57,067 nucleotides of DNA from Bradyrhizobium sp. NAS96.2 (GTDB lineage Bacteria; Pseudomonadota; Alphaproteobacteria; Rhizobiales; Xanthobacteraceae), in the NCBI RefSeq assembly GCF_001908235.1, contig NZ_LGHK01000152.1, positions 1 through 57,067 on the forward strand, written 5' to 3'. The notes under the pieces are model-generated. The model was not told where the DNA came from and did no database searches. It worked only from the letters and a program-made list of their open reading frames with translations. The translations under genes and the position numbers were made by a program. This document shows, one piece after another, positions 45,596-54,606 of this stretch. How positions within the stretch are numbered: position 1 is the stretch's first letter; each line of letters starts with the position of its first letter.

Positions 45596-46525
45596 TCACC
45601 GCAGCGCCGACACCACGATCAGGCCGAGGATCAGCGCGGTCACGGAATATTTGAGCGTGTAGTACACGTTCCGATTCCATTCCTTGACCTTGCGGCTGCC
45701 GAGGTGGAGCTCATAGAGCTTGCCGAACACCTTGTTCAGCGCGCCGACATGCTCGCCATCGACATTCTGGGTCGCCGACGCCTTGACGATGTTGTGGCTG
45801 ACCCAGCGGTTCATCCTCGTCATGAAGCCGTACTTCATCGGCCGTTCGACGTCGCAGAACAGGATGATGCGGTTGACGTCGGTCTTGTTCTCGGCGCTGT
45901 GGATGAAGGTCTCGTCGAACATGAAGGCCTCGCCGTCGCGCCAGACGCATTCGACGCCGTCGACGAGGATGCGGCACTGGTCCGAATTCGGTGTCACCAG
46001 GCCGAGGTGATAGCGCAAGGAGCCGGCGAAGGGATCGCGATGCGCCCCTAACTTGCCGCCAGGCGGCAGCATAGCGAACATCGCGCCGTGCACGTTCGGG
46101 ATCGAATTGAGCAGCTCCACCGTCTGCGGGCACAGCGTGCGTGCCGACGGCAGGAAGTCGTCGTACCATTTCAGATAGAAGCGCTTCCAGCCGCTCTTGA
46201 AGAACGAATAGAAGCCCCAGTCGTTGTTCTTGGCGGCGGCGCGGATGAAGCCCTCGTCGAACAGCCGTGTCGCCTCGTCGCGGATCGTCTCCCAATTGTC
46301 GGAGAGCTTCTTCAGCTCGGGAAACTGCTCGACCGGAATCACCGGCGTATTCGGCACCGCGGAGCCCGCATACATCAGCACATTGTAGGGTGCGAGATAG
46401 GTCGAGTGATCGCCGAGCTGGCGGGCGAAGCGCAGCCGCTGTCTGCCGCGGAAGTGGACGTAGAGTGTGGACGCCGCCAGCACGTAGAGAATAACGAGCT
46501 GCGGCGCGAAGAGCTGTCTCAACAT
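45596..46525 (-). CDS. LpxO-like lipid A hydroxylase (aspartyl/asparaginyl beta-hydroxylase family)
   Basis: A 309-residue membrane-anchored Fe(II)/2-oxoglutarate dioxygenase. N-terminal (LFAPQLVILYVLAASTLYVHFRG) and C-terminal (YSVTALILGLIVVSALR) helices flank the catalytic domain. The iron triad is His-x-Asp in LGAHRDPFAGSLRYHLGL with the distal His in DETFIHSAENKTDVNRI. LpxO makes 2-hydroxy fatty acid on lipid A at the inner membrane. The LPS genes 11 kb away fit that role, but the family also includes protein hydroxylases. The start at 46525 is chosen because the anchor helix follows; the frame continues 33 codons upstream without features. Confidence 0.88.
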   Translation of the reverse strand: MLRQLFAPQLVILYVLAASTLYVHFRGRQRLRFARQLGDHSTYLAPYNVLMYAGSAVPNTPVIPVEQFPELKKLSDNWETIRDEATRLFDEGFIRAAAKNNDWGFYSFFKSGWKRFYLKWYDDFLPSARTLCPQTVELLNSIPNVHGAMFAMLPPGGKLGAHRDPFAGSLRYHLGLVTPNSDQCRILVDGVECVWRDGEAFMFDETFIHSAENKTDVNRIILFCDVERPMKYGFMTRMNRWVSHNIVKASATQNVDGEHVGALNKVFGKLYELHLGSRKVKEWNRNVYYTLKYSVTALILGLIVVSALR

Positions 46526-46774
46526 GATCCGTCTATGATCGCAGTCCGCCGACGCTGTTCGTGCACCGCCCCCGCAAGAGCCGATCCCGATGAAGGCTGG
46601 CTCCGCGCGGGCGGCAAAGCGCATCGCCGTCCGCGAAACTTCCCCTGTTCATAGTGACTTGGTACTGCCGCAAGCTCTGGCGTGAGCTGGGAGCCCCGCA
46701 GTGCCATCCCGGATCAGCCATGTAAGCGTATGCTCACCAAATGTGAAGCGCCGCCTCATTCGAGGCGGCCACTG

Positions 46775-46790
46775 TGTGACAACATTCACA
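46775..46790. promoter_or_regulatory. Perfect CRP-type operator upstream of the binding-protein operon
   Basis: TGTGACAACATTCACA matches the CRP consensus TGTGA-N6-TCACA exactly, and the dyad extends one more base each side (G...C). Its centre is about 96 nt before the ATG at 46879 and about 24 nt before a TTGACA element, where activation is possible. The regulator is not in the window. Confidence 0.55.
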
Positions 46791-46805
46791 CATCAAAATT
46801 CGCCA

Positions 46806-46838
46806 TTGACAAATAGATTTGATAATTCCTAATTCTAG
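46806..46838 (+). promoter_or_regulatory. Possible promoter of the binding-protein operon
   Basis: TTGACA (46806-46811) is a perfect -35; the best -10-like stretch is TAATTC (46830-46835, spacer 18), which is weak. The region around it is AT-rich compared with its surroundings. Confidence 0.4.
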
Positions 46839-46878
46839 GTCGACCCGCCAGAGAACGCGGACACCCAGAGGAGGAACG

Positions 46879-48078
46879 ATGAGACAATTTTTGGCGGCAG
46901 CCATTCTCGCTGTCATGACGACGGCCGCGCATGCCCAGGTTTCCGACGACGTCGTGCGCATCGGGGTGCTGACCGACCTGTCGAGCTGGGGCCGCGACAA
47001 TTCCGGCCCGGGCTCGGTCGAAGCAGCCAAGATGGCGGTCGAGGAATTCGGCCCCACCGTGCTCGGCAAGCCGATCGAGATCGTCTCCGCCGACCACCAG
47101 ATGAAGACCGATGTCGGCGTGCAGATCGTGCGCGGCTGGTTCGACAACGGCAAGGTCGACGCCGTCGTCGACATTCCCAATTCCGGCATTGCGATTGCCG
47201 TGCACAACATGGTGCGCGAGCGCAACAAGATCGCGCTGCTGTCCGGTCCCGGCGCGAGCTCGCTGACCGACGAGCTGTGCAGCCCCAACACCGTGCACTT
47301 CACCTACGACACCTACGCGCTGTCGAAGGTGACGGCCTCGGCGGTGATCGCGGAAGGCGGCAAGTCCTGGTACTTCATCACCGCGGACTATGCCTTCGGC
47401 CAGCAGCTCGAGAAGGACGCCACCCGCTTCATCAACGAGATGGGCGGCAAGGTGCTCGGCGGCGTCCGGCACCCGACCAACACCGCCGACTTCTCCTCGT
47501 TTGCGTTGCAGGCGCAGGGCTCGAAGGCGGATGTGGTGGCGTTCGCCAATGCCGGCCAGGACACCGACAATTCGATCAAGCAGTCCGGCGAGTTCGGCCT
47601 CGTGCAGGGCGGCCAGAAGCTGGTCGGCCTCCTGATGTTCGACACCGACGTGCATGCGATCGGGCTCAACGCCGCGCAGGGCACCTACATGACGACGGCG
47701 TCGTACTGGAACATGGACGAGAAAACCCGCGCCTGGTCGAAGAAGTTCTTCGCCCGCACCAACGTGATGCCGACCATGATCCAGACCGGCGTCTACGGTT
47801 CGGTGCTGCATTATCTGAAGGCGATCAAGGCGGCTGGTACCGACGATCCGCAGAAGGTGATGGCCAAGATGCGCGAGCTGCCGATCGAGGACACCTTCGT
47901 GCACGGCGGCAAGCTGCGCGAGGACGGCCGCGTCATCCGCGACATGTATCTGGCGAAGGTGAAGAAGTCCTCGGAATCGAAGGAGCCGTGGGACTATCTC
48001 GACATCATCAAGACGGTGAAGGGCGAGGACGCGTTCCGTCCGGTCTCCGAATCCAAGTGCCCGCTGCTCAAGAAATAG
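46879..48078 (+). CDS. ABC transporter substrate-binding protein (branched-chain amino acid type)
   Basis: A 399-residue periplasmic binding protein of the LivJ/LivK class (peripla_BP_6). It has a signal peptide (MRQFLAAAILAVMTTAAHAQ) and the canonical VRIGVLTDLSSWGRDNSGPGSVEAAKMAVEEFG, FDNGKVDAVVDIPNSGIAIAV and WYFITADYAFGQQLEKD segments. GAGGAGGAACG precedes the ATG at 46879. No permease or ATPase genes follow; the next gene (10-bp gap) is an FAD dehydrogenase, so the protein is an orphan that uses a distant transporter or acts as a sensor. The neighbouring oxidoreductases suggest an aromatic, steroid-like or acid ligand, which is inference. Confidence 0.92.
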   Translation: MRQFLAAAILAVMTTAAHAQVSDDVVRIGVLTDLSSWGRDNSGPGSVEAAKMAVEEFGPTVLGKPIEIVSADHQMKTDVGVQIVRGWFDNGKVDAVVDIPNSGIAIAVHNMVRERNKIALLSGPGASSLTDELCSPNTVHFTYDTYALSKVTASAVIAEGGKSWYFITADYAFGQQLEKDATRFINEMGGKVLGGVRHPTNTADFSSFALQAQGSKADVVAFANAGQDTDNSIKQSGEFGLVQGGQKLVGLLMFDTDVHAIGLNAAQGTYMTTASYWNMDEKTRAWSKKFFARTNVMPTMIQTGVYGSVLHYLKAIKAAGTDDPQKVMAKMRELPIEDTFVHGGKLREDGRVIRDMYLAKVKKSSESKEPWDYLDIIKTVKGEDAFRPVSESKCPLLKK

Positions 48079-48088
48079 GATCGATCGC

Positions 48089-49807
48089 GTGGCCAATGAA
48101 GAAACGTATGACTGCGATGCGCTCGTCGTCGGCTCCGGCTGCGCCGGGCTGTCGGCGGCGGTCACCGCGGGCCATCACGGCCTGAAGGTTCTCGTCGTCG
48201 AGAAGGAGCCGCGGTTCGGCGGCACCACGGCGCGCTCCGGCGGCTGGCTGTGGATCCCCGGCACCTCGCTGGCCAGGGCCTGGGGCATCGAAGAAAACCC
48301 CGACCAGGCCAAAACCTATCTGCGTCACGAGGCCGGCAACAGTTTTGACGCCGCGCGGGTCGATGCCTTCCTGACCGAAGGGCCGAAGGCGGTCGACTTC
48401 TTCACGACGAAGACCGCGGTTCGTTTCGACATGCCGCTGACCTTCCCGGACTATCATGCCGAAGCGCCCGGCGGCGCGCAGGGCGGCCGCTCGATGGTGA
48501 CGCGGCCGTTCGACGCCCACGAGCTCGGCGACGCCCTGAAGAATCTCGGCAGTCCCCTGCCCGAGCTCACCGTGTTCGGCATGATGCTCGGCTCCGGCAA
48601 GGAGATCGTGCACTTCATGCGCGCGACGCGGTCGCTGACCTCGGCGGCCTATGTCGCCAAGCGGCTATCGAAGCACGCTATAGACGTGATGCGCAACGGC
48701 CGCGGCATGACGCTGACCAACGGCAACGCGCTGGCCGGCCGGCTGGCGAAATCCGCCTTCGACCTCAAAATCCCGCTCTGGCTCAACTCGCCGGTGCGCG
48801 AATTGATCGTCGAGAACGGCGCCGTGCGCGGCGCAATCGTCGTGCGCGAGGGCCGCACCGTCCGGGTCAACGCGAAACGCGGCGTCGTGCTCGCCTGCGG
48901 CGGCTTCCCACATGACGTCGCGCGGCGGCAGAAGATGTTTCCGCATGCGCCGACCGGCAAGGAACACTATTCGCCGGGTCCGACCGGGAACACCGGCGAC
49001 GGCTTGCGGCTTGCGGAATCCGCCGGCGGCCGCGTCGAGGACTCGCTGCCGAATGCCGCAGCCTGGGTGCCGGTCTCGGTCACCACGCGCAAGGACGGCT
49101 CGAAGGGCGTGATGCCGCATTTCATCGATCGCGCCAAGCCCGGCGTGATCGCTGTGATGGCCGACGGCAAGCGCTTCGCCAATGAAGGCAATTCCTACCA
49201 CGACTTCGTGCAGGCGATGATCAGGGCAGCGAAGTCCGGCGAGGAGATCGCGGCATATCTGGTCTGCGATCACGAGACGCTGCGCAAATACGGCCTCGGC
49301 TGCGTACCGCCGCGCCCGATGCCGCTCGGTCATCATCTGAAGACTGGCTATCTGAAGCGCGGCGCGACGCTCGCAGAGCTCGCTGCGCAGACGGGCATCG
49401 ACGCAGGAGCATTCGAGGCGACCGTCGCCGAATTCAACACGACCGCGGCCGAGGGGCGTGATCCCGCCTTCGGCAAGGGCTCGCGCGCCTATAACCGCTA
49501 TCAGGGCGACGCGCTGCACGGGCCCAATCCCTGCATCGCGCCGATCCAGCACGGGCCGTTCTACGCCATCAAGATGGTGATCGGCGATCTCGGCACCTAT
49601 GCCGGCATCCGGACCGACGCCAATGCCCGCGCGCTCGACGCCGACGGCCAGCCGATTGCCGGCCTCTATGCCGCCGGCAACGACATGGCGAGCATCATGG
49701 GCGGCAATTATCCCGGCGCCGGCATCACGCTCGGCCCCGCGCTGACCTTCGGCTATATCGCGGGCAAGCACATCGCCGGCGCAGCGGCAGAGAGAAGCGC
49801 AGCATGA
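48089..49807 (+). CDS. FAD-dependent dehydrogenase (fumarate reductase / KstD-like)
   Basis: A 572-residue FAD_binding_2 flavoprotein. The N-terminal dinucleotide fold reads ALVVGSGCAGLSAAVTAGHHGLKVLVVEKEPRFGGTTARSGGWLWIPG; a second FAD contact is at GLYAAGNDMASIMGGNYPGAGITLGPALTFGYIAGKH near the end. The SGG-type loop and NYPGAG end match 3-ketosteroid-delta1-dehydrogenase and fumarate-reductase-like enzymes. It starts at a GTG (48089), 10 bp after the binding-protein gene, and its stop overlaps the SDR start by 4 bp, so the three form one operon. Substrate is unknown. Confidence 0.9.
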   Translation: MANEETYDCDALVVGSGCAGLSAAVTAGHHGLKVLVVEKEPRFGGTTARSGGWLWIPGTSLARAWGIEENPDQAKTYLRHEAGNSFDAARVDAFLTEGPKAVDFFTTKTAVRFDMPLTFPDYHAEAPGGAQGGRSMVTRPFDAHELGDALKNLGSPLPELTVFGMMLGSGKEIVHFMRATRSLTSAAYVAKRLSKHAIDVMRNGRGMTLTNGNALAGRLAKSAFDLKIPLWLNSPVRELIVENGAVRGAIVVREGRTVRVNAKRGVVLACGGFPHDVARRQKMFPHAPTGKEHYSPGPTGNTGDGLRLAESAGGRVEDSLPNAAAWVPVSVTTRKDGSKGVMPHFIDRAKPGVIAVMADGKRFANEGNSYHDFVQAMIRAAKSGEEIAAYLVCDHETLRKYGLGCVPPRPMPLGHHLKTGYLKRGATLAELAAQTGIDAGAFEATVAEFNTTAAEGRDPAFGKGSRAYNRYQGDALHGPNPCIAPIQHGPFYAIKMVIGDLGTYAGIRTDANARALDADGQPIAGLYAAGNDMASIMGGNYPGAGITLGPALTFGYIAGKHIAGAAAERSAA

Positions 49808-50558
49808 GCGCATTGCCGAACCTACTTACCGGCAAGCGCGCTCTGGTCACCGGGGCAGCGCACGGCAATGGACGCGCCATCGCGCTCGGCCTTGCGGCGC
49901 ATGGCGCTGATGTTGTCGTGACCGACATCGATCTTGCCGGCGCCGAGCAAACCGCGGCCGACATCCGCCAGCGCGGTCGCGCGGCATGGTCCTTCGAACT
50001 CGACGTGACCGACGCCGAGGCCTGCTACGCGCTGGCGCAAAGGATGACGCGCGAGGTCGGGCCGATCGCGATCCTGGTCAACAATGCAGGCATCATCATC
50101 CGCGAGGGCATCTCTTCCCCGCGGGCGCAGGACAATTGGCGGCGGGTACTCGACGTCAATTTGACCGGCACCTTCAACGTCACCCACGCCTTCCTGCCGG
50201 CGCTGCGCGAGACGCGCGGCGCGATCATCAATCTCGGCTCGATCGCCTCCTTCCTCGGCGTCGCCGACACGCTGGGCTACGCGCCCTCCAAGGGCGGCGT
50301 GAAGCTGTTGACCCAGGCGCTCGCCCGCGAGCTCGCCGCCGACGGCATCAGGGTCAATGCGATCGCGCCCGGCGTGATCGAGACAGCGATGACCGAAGCA
50401 ACCCTGCCCGGCTTGCCGGATTTCTCGGCCGCACGCCGCTCGGCCGCGTCGGCCAGCCCGAGGAGCTGGTCGGACCGGTGGTGTTCCTCGCCTCGGAGCT
50501 GGCGTCTTATGTGAACGGCGTGACCATGCCGGTCGACGGAGGGTTTCTCGCCGTATAA
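49804..50558 (+). pseudogene. SDR-family oxidoreductase with a one-base frameshift
   Basis: The first part (49804 to about 50400) is a classical SDR: LVTGAAHGNGRAIALGLAAHGADVVVTD, NNAGIIIREG, NLGSIASF and the Y-A-P-S-K active pair, ending APGVIETAMTEAT. It then goes out of phase and stops early at 50514. The normal ending (ARLAGFLGRTPLGRVGQPEEL ... VNGVTMPVDGGFLAV) follows in the next frame to 50558. Adding one C in the CCC at 50402-50404 restores 251 residues, the usual SDR length. It is coupled to the flavoprotein gene and followed by the IclR gene. Sequencing error and real mutation cannot be separated here. Confidence 0.88.
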
Positions 50559-50587
50559 GGACGTTGTCGGAGAGCTGGCAGGACGCG

Positions 50588-51382
50588 ATGACGAGAGAAA
50601 GCCGCGGCATACAATCGATCGAGGTCGGCGGAGAATTGCTTCGCGCGCTCGCCCGCAGCGGCGAGCCGATGATGCTGCGCGATCTCGCGCGCGAAGCCGG
50701 CATGCCGCCGGCCAAGGCGCATCCTTATCTCGTCAGTTTTTCGCGCATCGGCCTGATCGAGCAGGACGAGACCACCGGCCGCTACGAGATCGGCGCGCTG
50801 GCGCTCGAGCTCGGCCTGATCAGCCTGCGCCGGCAGTCCGCGGTGCGGATCGCGACGCCCAAGATCGCCGCGCTCGCCGACAGCATCAATCACGCGGTGT
50901 CGCTGTCGGTGTGGGGCACCCACGGTGCGACCGTGGTGCGGCTCGAGGAGCCGAGCCATCCCGTGCATATCGCGATGCGCGTCGGATCGGTGGTGGCGTT
51001 GCTCGAGACCGCGACCGGCCGCGCCTTCGCCGCCTTCATGCCGCCGAACGCCGTCAAGACCGCGCTCGAGAGCGGCCTCGACCGCCTTGGCGTCGGCTAC
51101 AATCCGAAGCGCGAGACCATCAGCGCCAAGACCACGGAGATGCTTGCGGAGGTTCAGAGCCGCGGTCTCGCGCGCGCGATCGGCGATCCCCTCCCCGGCG
51201 TCAATGCCTTCGCCGCCCCGGTGTTCGATCACGCCGGCCACGTCGCCCTGGTCATAACAGCGATGGGCCCGGAAGGCACCTTCGACGCCGGCTGGGACAG
51301 CGCCATCGCGGCCGCGCTGCGCGATTGCGCCGGCGATATCTCGCGGCAGCTCGGACACGGCACGGCGCGGAAGCCGGGGTGA
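50588..51382 (+). CDS. IclR family transcriptional regulator
   Basis: A 264-residue regulator. The N-terminal winged HTH is IEVGGELLRALARSGEPMMLRDLAREAGMPPAKAHPYLVSFSRIGLIEQDE; the C-terminal GAF-like effector domain contains NHAVSLSVWGTHGATVVRLEEP and LPGVNAFAAPVFDHAGHVALVITAMGPEG. The ATG at 50588 (GGACG upstream) is preferred to a TTG eight codons earlier. It lies 29 nt after the SDR gene and probably regulates this operon; the effector may be the operon's substrate or product. The operator is not identified, though the dyad at 46775 is one candidate. Confidence 0.9.
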   Translation: MTRESRGIQSIEVGGELLRALARSGEPMMLRDLAREAGMPPAKAHPYLVSFSRIGLIEQDETTGRYEIGALALELGLISLRRQSAVRIATPKIAALADSINHAVSLSVWGTHGATVVRLEEPSHPVHIAMRVGSVVALLETATGRAFAAFMPPNAVKTALESGLDRLGVGYNPKRETISAKTTEMLAEVQSRGLARAIGDPLPGVNAFAAPVFDHAGHVALVITAMGPEGTFDAGWDSAIAAALRDCAGDISRQLGHGTARKPG

Positions 51383-51495
51383 GGCGGATTACGGCGCCCT
51401 CTGTTCATGAGAGGGCGGAACGACAAGCAAAGCTCGGGCAGACCATGTCGCGCGAATGCGGACGTATGTCTCCCGGACCGTGCAACAAACTCACT

Positions 51496-51617
51496 GTCGT
51501 CCCTGCGAAAGCGGGGAACCCATAACCACAAATGCTCGTTGTTGGCGATGCTGGACCGACGAGTCCCTTCAACAACAGCCGCCGCGGCGTATGGGTCCCT
51601 GCTTTCGCAGGGACGAC
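51496..51617. repeat. Long inverted repeat (REP-like pair)
   Basis: GTCGTCCCTGCGAAAGC (51496-51512) is perfectly inverted as GCTTTCGCAGGGACGAC (51601-51617), and the adjoining GGGAACCCAT/ATGGGTCCCT nearly pair too. About 70 bp of unrelated sequence lies between. It matches the style of dispersed bradyrhizobial repeats. Confidence 0.8.
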
Positions 51618-51671
51618 ATCGGTGGATCGGCGTCATCACGGCAGTAGTCCACGAGCGCGCAACGGAGTCAG

Positions 51672-51700
51672 CAAAAAGCCCCGGACGATGCCGGGGCTCT
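51672..51700 (-). terminator. Rho-independent terminator of ahcY
   Basis: AGCCCCGG (51677-51684) pairs with CCGGGGCT (51691-51698); on the minus strand the stem is followed by TTTTTGC. It lies 29 nt beyond the ahcY stop. Confidence 0.85.
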
Positions 51701-51728
51701 TCACTTCATCGATCGCAGTCAGCGCAGC

Positions 51729-53156
51729 TCAGTAGCGGTAGTGATCCGACTTGTACGGACCTTCCTGCTTGACGCCGATATAATCGGCCTGGTCCTTGCG
51801 CAGCTCGGTCAGCTTGACGCCGATCTTGGCGAGGTGCAGGCGGGCGACCTTCTCGTCGAGCGTCTTCGGCAGCACGTAGACCTTCTTGGCGTACTTGCCG
51901 TCCTTGTTGTTGGCCCAGAGTTCGATCTGCGCCAGCGTCTGGTTGGTGAACGAGGCCGACATCACGAAGGACGGGTGGCCCATCGCATTGCCGAGGTTCA
52001 CGAGGCGCCCCTCCGACAGCATGATGATGCGGTGCTTGTCGGGGAATTCGATCTCGTCGACCTGCGGCTTGATGTTGGTCCACTTCAGATTGCGCAAGGA
52101 CGCGATCTGGATCTCGTTGTCGAAGTGACCGATGTTGCAGACGATGGCGCGATCCTTCATCGCGCGCATGTGGTCGATGGTGATGATGTCCTTGTTGCCG
52201 GTGGCGGTGACGAAGATGTCGGCGCGCGGCGCGGCGTCTTCCATGGTCACGACCTCATAGCCTTCCATCGCCGCCTGCAGCGCGCAGATCGGATCGACTT
52301 CGGAGACCATGACGCGGCAGCCGGCCTGGCGCAGCGAGGCCGCCGAGCCCTTGCCGACGTCGCCGAAGCCGGCGACCATCGCGACCTTGCCCGACAGCAT
52401 CACGTCGGTGCCGCGGCGGATGCCGTCGACCAGCGACTCGCGGCAGCCATAGAGATTGTCGAACTTCGACTTGGTGACGCTGTCGTTGACGTTGATCGCC
52501 GGGAACAGCAGCGTGCCCTTGTTGGCCATCTCGTAGAGACGATGCACGCCCGTGGTGGTCTCTTCCGAGACGCCCTTGATGTTCTTGGCGATTTCGGCGA
52601 AGTAGCCCTTCGGCTTCTCCTTCAGCAGGCGCTTGACCAGCGCGTAGAAGATCTCCTCTTCCTCGGAGGTCGGCTTGTCGAGGAAGGCGGTGTCGCCCTG
52701 CTCGGCGCGATAGCCGGCATGCACCAGCATGGTGGCGTCGCCGCCGTCATCGAGGATCATGTTCGGGGTGCCGCCGCCATGCCAGTCGAACAGCTTGGCG
52801 GTGTAGTCCCAGTACTCGGTCAGCGTCTCGCCCTTGACGGCGAACACCGGAATGCCGGCGGCGGCGATTGCCGCGGCGGCGTGATCCTGGGTCGAATAGA
52901 TGTTGCAGGAGACCCAGCGGATGTCGGCGCCGAGCGCGGCCAGCGTCTCGATCAGCACGGCGGTCTGGATCGTCATGTGCAGCGAGCCCGCGATGCGCGC
53001 GCCCTTCAGCGGCTGCTTGGGGCCGAACTCCTCGCGGGTGGCCATCAGGCCGGGCATTTCGGTCTCGGCCAGCGAGATTTCCTTGCGGCCGAAATCGGCG
53101 AGCGCAATGTCCTTGACGACGTAGTCGGTGAAGCCGGGCTTCGTGGGGGCGTTCAT
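51729..53156 (-). CDS. ahcY: S-adenosylhomocysteinase
   Basis: A 475-residue NAD-dependent enzyme that splits SAH into adenosine and homocysteine, recycling the product of methyltransferases. Evidence: GSLHMTIQTAVLIETLAALGADIRWVSCNIYSTQDHAAAAI, ILDDGGDAT, NVNDSVTKSKFDN, the NAD site VAGFGDVGKGSAASL and the C-terminal KSDHYRY. It contains the insertion of about 40 residues typical of bacterial and plant forms (KLLKEKPKGYFAEI region). It lies 193 bp after the metK stop on the same strand, with a palindromic repeat between, so it could be on the metK transcript or have its own promoter. Confidence 0.97.
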   Translation of the reverse strand: MNAPTKPGFTDYVVKDIALADFGRKEISLAETEMPGLMATREEFGPKQPLKGARIAGSLHMTIQTAVLIETLAALGADIRWVSCNIYSTQDHAAAAIAAAGIPVFAVKGETLTEYWDYTAKLFDWHGGGTPNMILDDGGDATMLVHAGYRAEQGDTAFLDKPTSEEEEIFYALVKRLLKEKPKGYFAEIAKNIKGVSEETTTGVHRLYEMANKGTLLFPAINVNDSVTKSKFDNLYGCRESLVDGIRRGTDVMLSGKVAMVAGFGDVGKGSAASLRQAGCRVMVSEVDPICALQAAMEGYEVVTMEDAAPRADIFVTATGNKDIITIDHMRAMKDRAIVCNIGHFDNEIQIASLRNLKWTNIKPQVDEIEFPDKHRIIMLSEGRLVNLGNAMGHPSFVMSASFTNQTLAQIELWANNKDGKYAKKVYVLPKTLDEKVARLHLAKIGVKLTELRKDQADYIGVKQEGPYKSDHYRY

Positions 53157-53227
53157 GTCGGTTTCCTAGTGGGTGAATCCAGCGTGTCAGTTGCAAAGCG
53201 AGCGGAACGCGATGTTGCACGATCTTC

Positions 53228-53341
53228 TCCCTCTCCCCGGGGAGAGGGCTGGGGTGAGGGGCTCTACCCGCGCGCTGAGCTCGCGGAGAGTCCCCCTCAC
53301 CCGCCGCTTCGCGGCGACCTCTCCCCGCAAGCGGGGCGAGG
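53228..53341. repeat. Palindromic repeat cluster between metK and ahcY
   Basis: A composite of nested palindromes: CTCTCCCCGGGGAGAG (53231-53246), GGGTGAGGGG (53252-53261) with CCCCTCACCC (53293-53302), CGCCGC/GCGGCG around TTC (53302-53315) and CCCCGCAAGCGGGG (53323-53336). This type of element is widely dispersed in rhizobial genomes. On an RNA it would fold strongly between the two genes and might set their relative expression. Confidence 0.8.
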
Positions 53342-53349
53342 TAAGAAAG

Positions 53350-54546
<1,197 letters not shown>

Positions 54547-54606
54547 CAAGCAAACCCCTTGTTTCGTCGAAGTCCGACGTTGGTTGGTGAATATGTCCCC
54601 GGAATG

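Larger units (their letters stand above)
46526..46878. other. 353-bp divergent intergenic region
   Basis: It separates the LpxO-like gene (minus) from the binding-protein operon (plus). It contains a hairpin GCCGCCTC/GAGGCGGC (46750-46769), the CRP-like dyad (46775-46790) and a promoter-like TTGACA at 46806. The first 200 bp hold nothing recognisable. Confidence 0.6.
51383..51728. other. 346-bp convergent intergenic region
   Basis: It separates the IclR gene (plus) from ahcY (minus). It holds the inverted repeat 51496-51617 and the ahcY terminator at 51672-51700. No gene was seen. Confidence 0.6.

Noticed and set aside
45257..46790. FixK2-type boxes
   Set aside because: The sites lack the TTG...CAA arms; GTGA-N6-TCAC fits CRP-like binding better.
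54547..54606. SAM riboswitch upstream of metK
   Set aside because: Only 60 bp lie between the genes and no paired SAM-II or SAM/SAH core could be drawn by eye.
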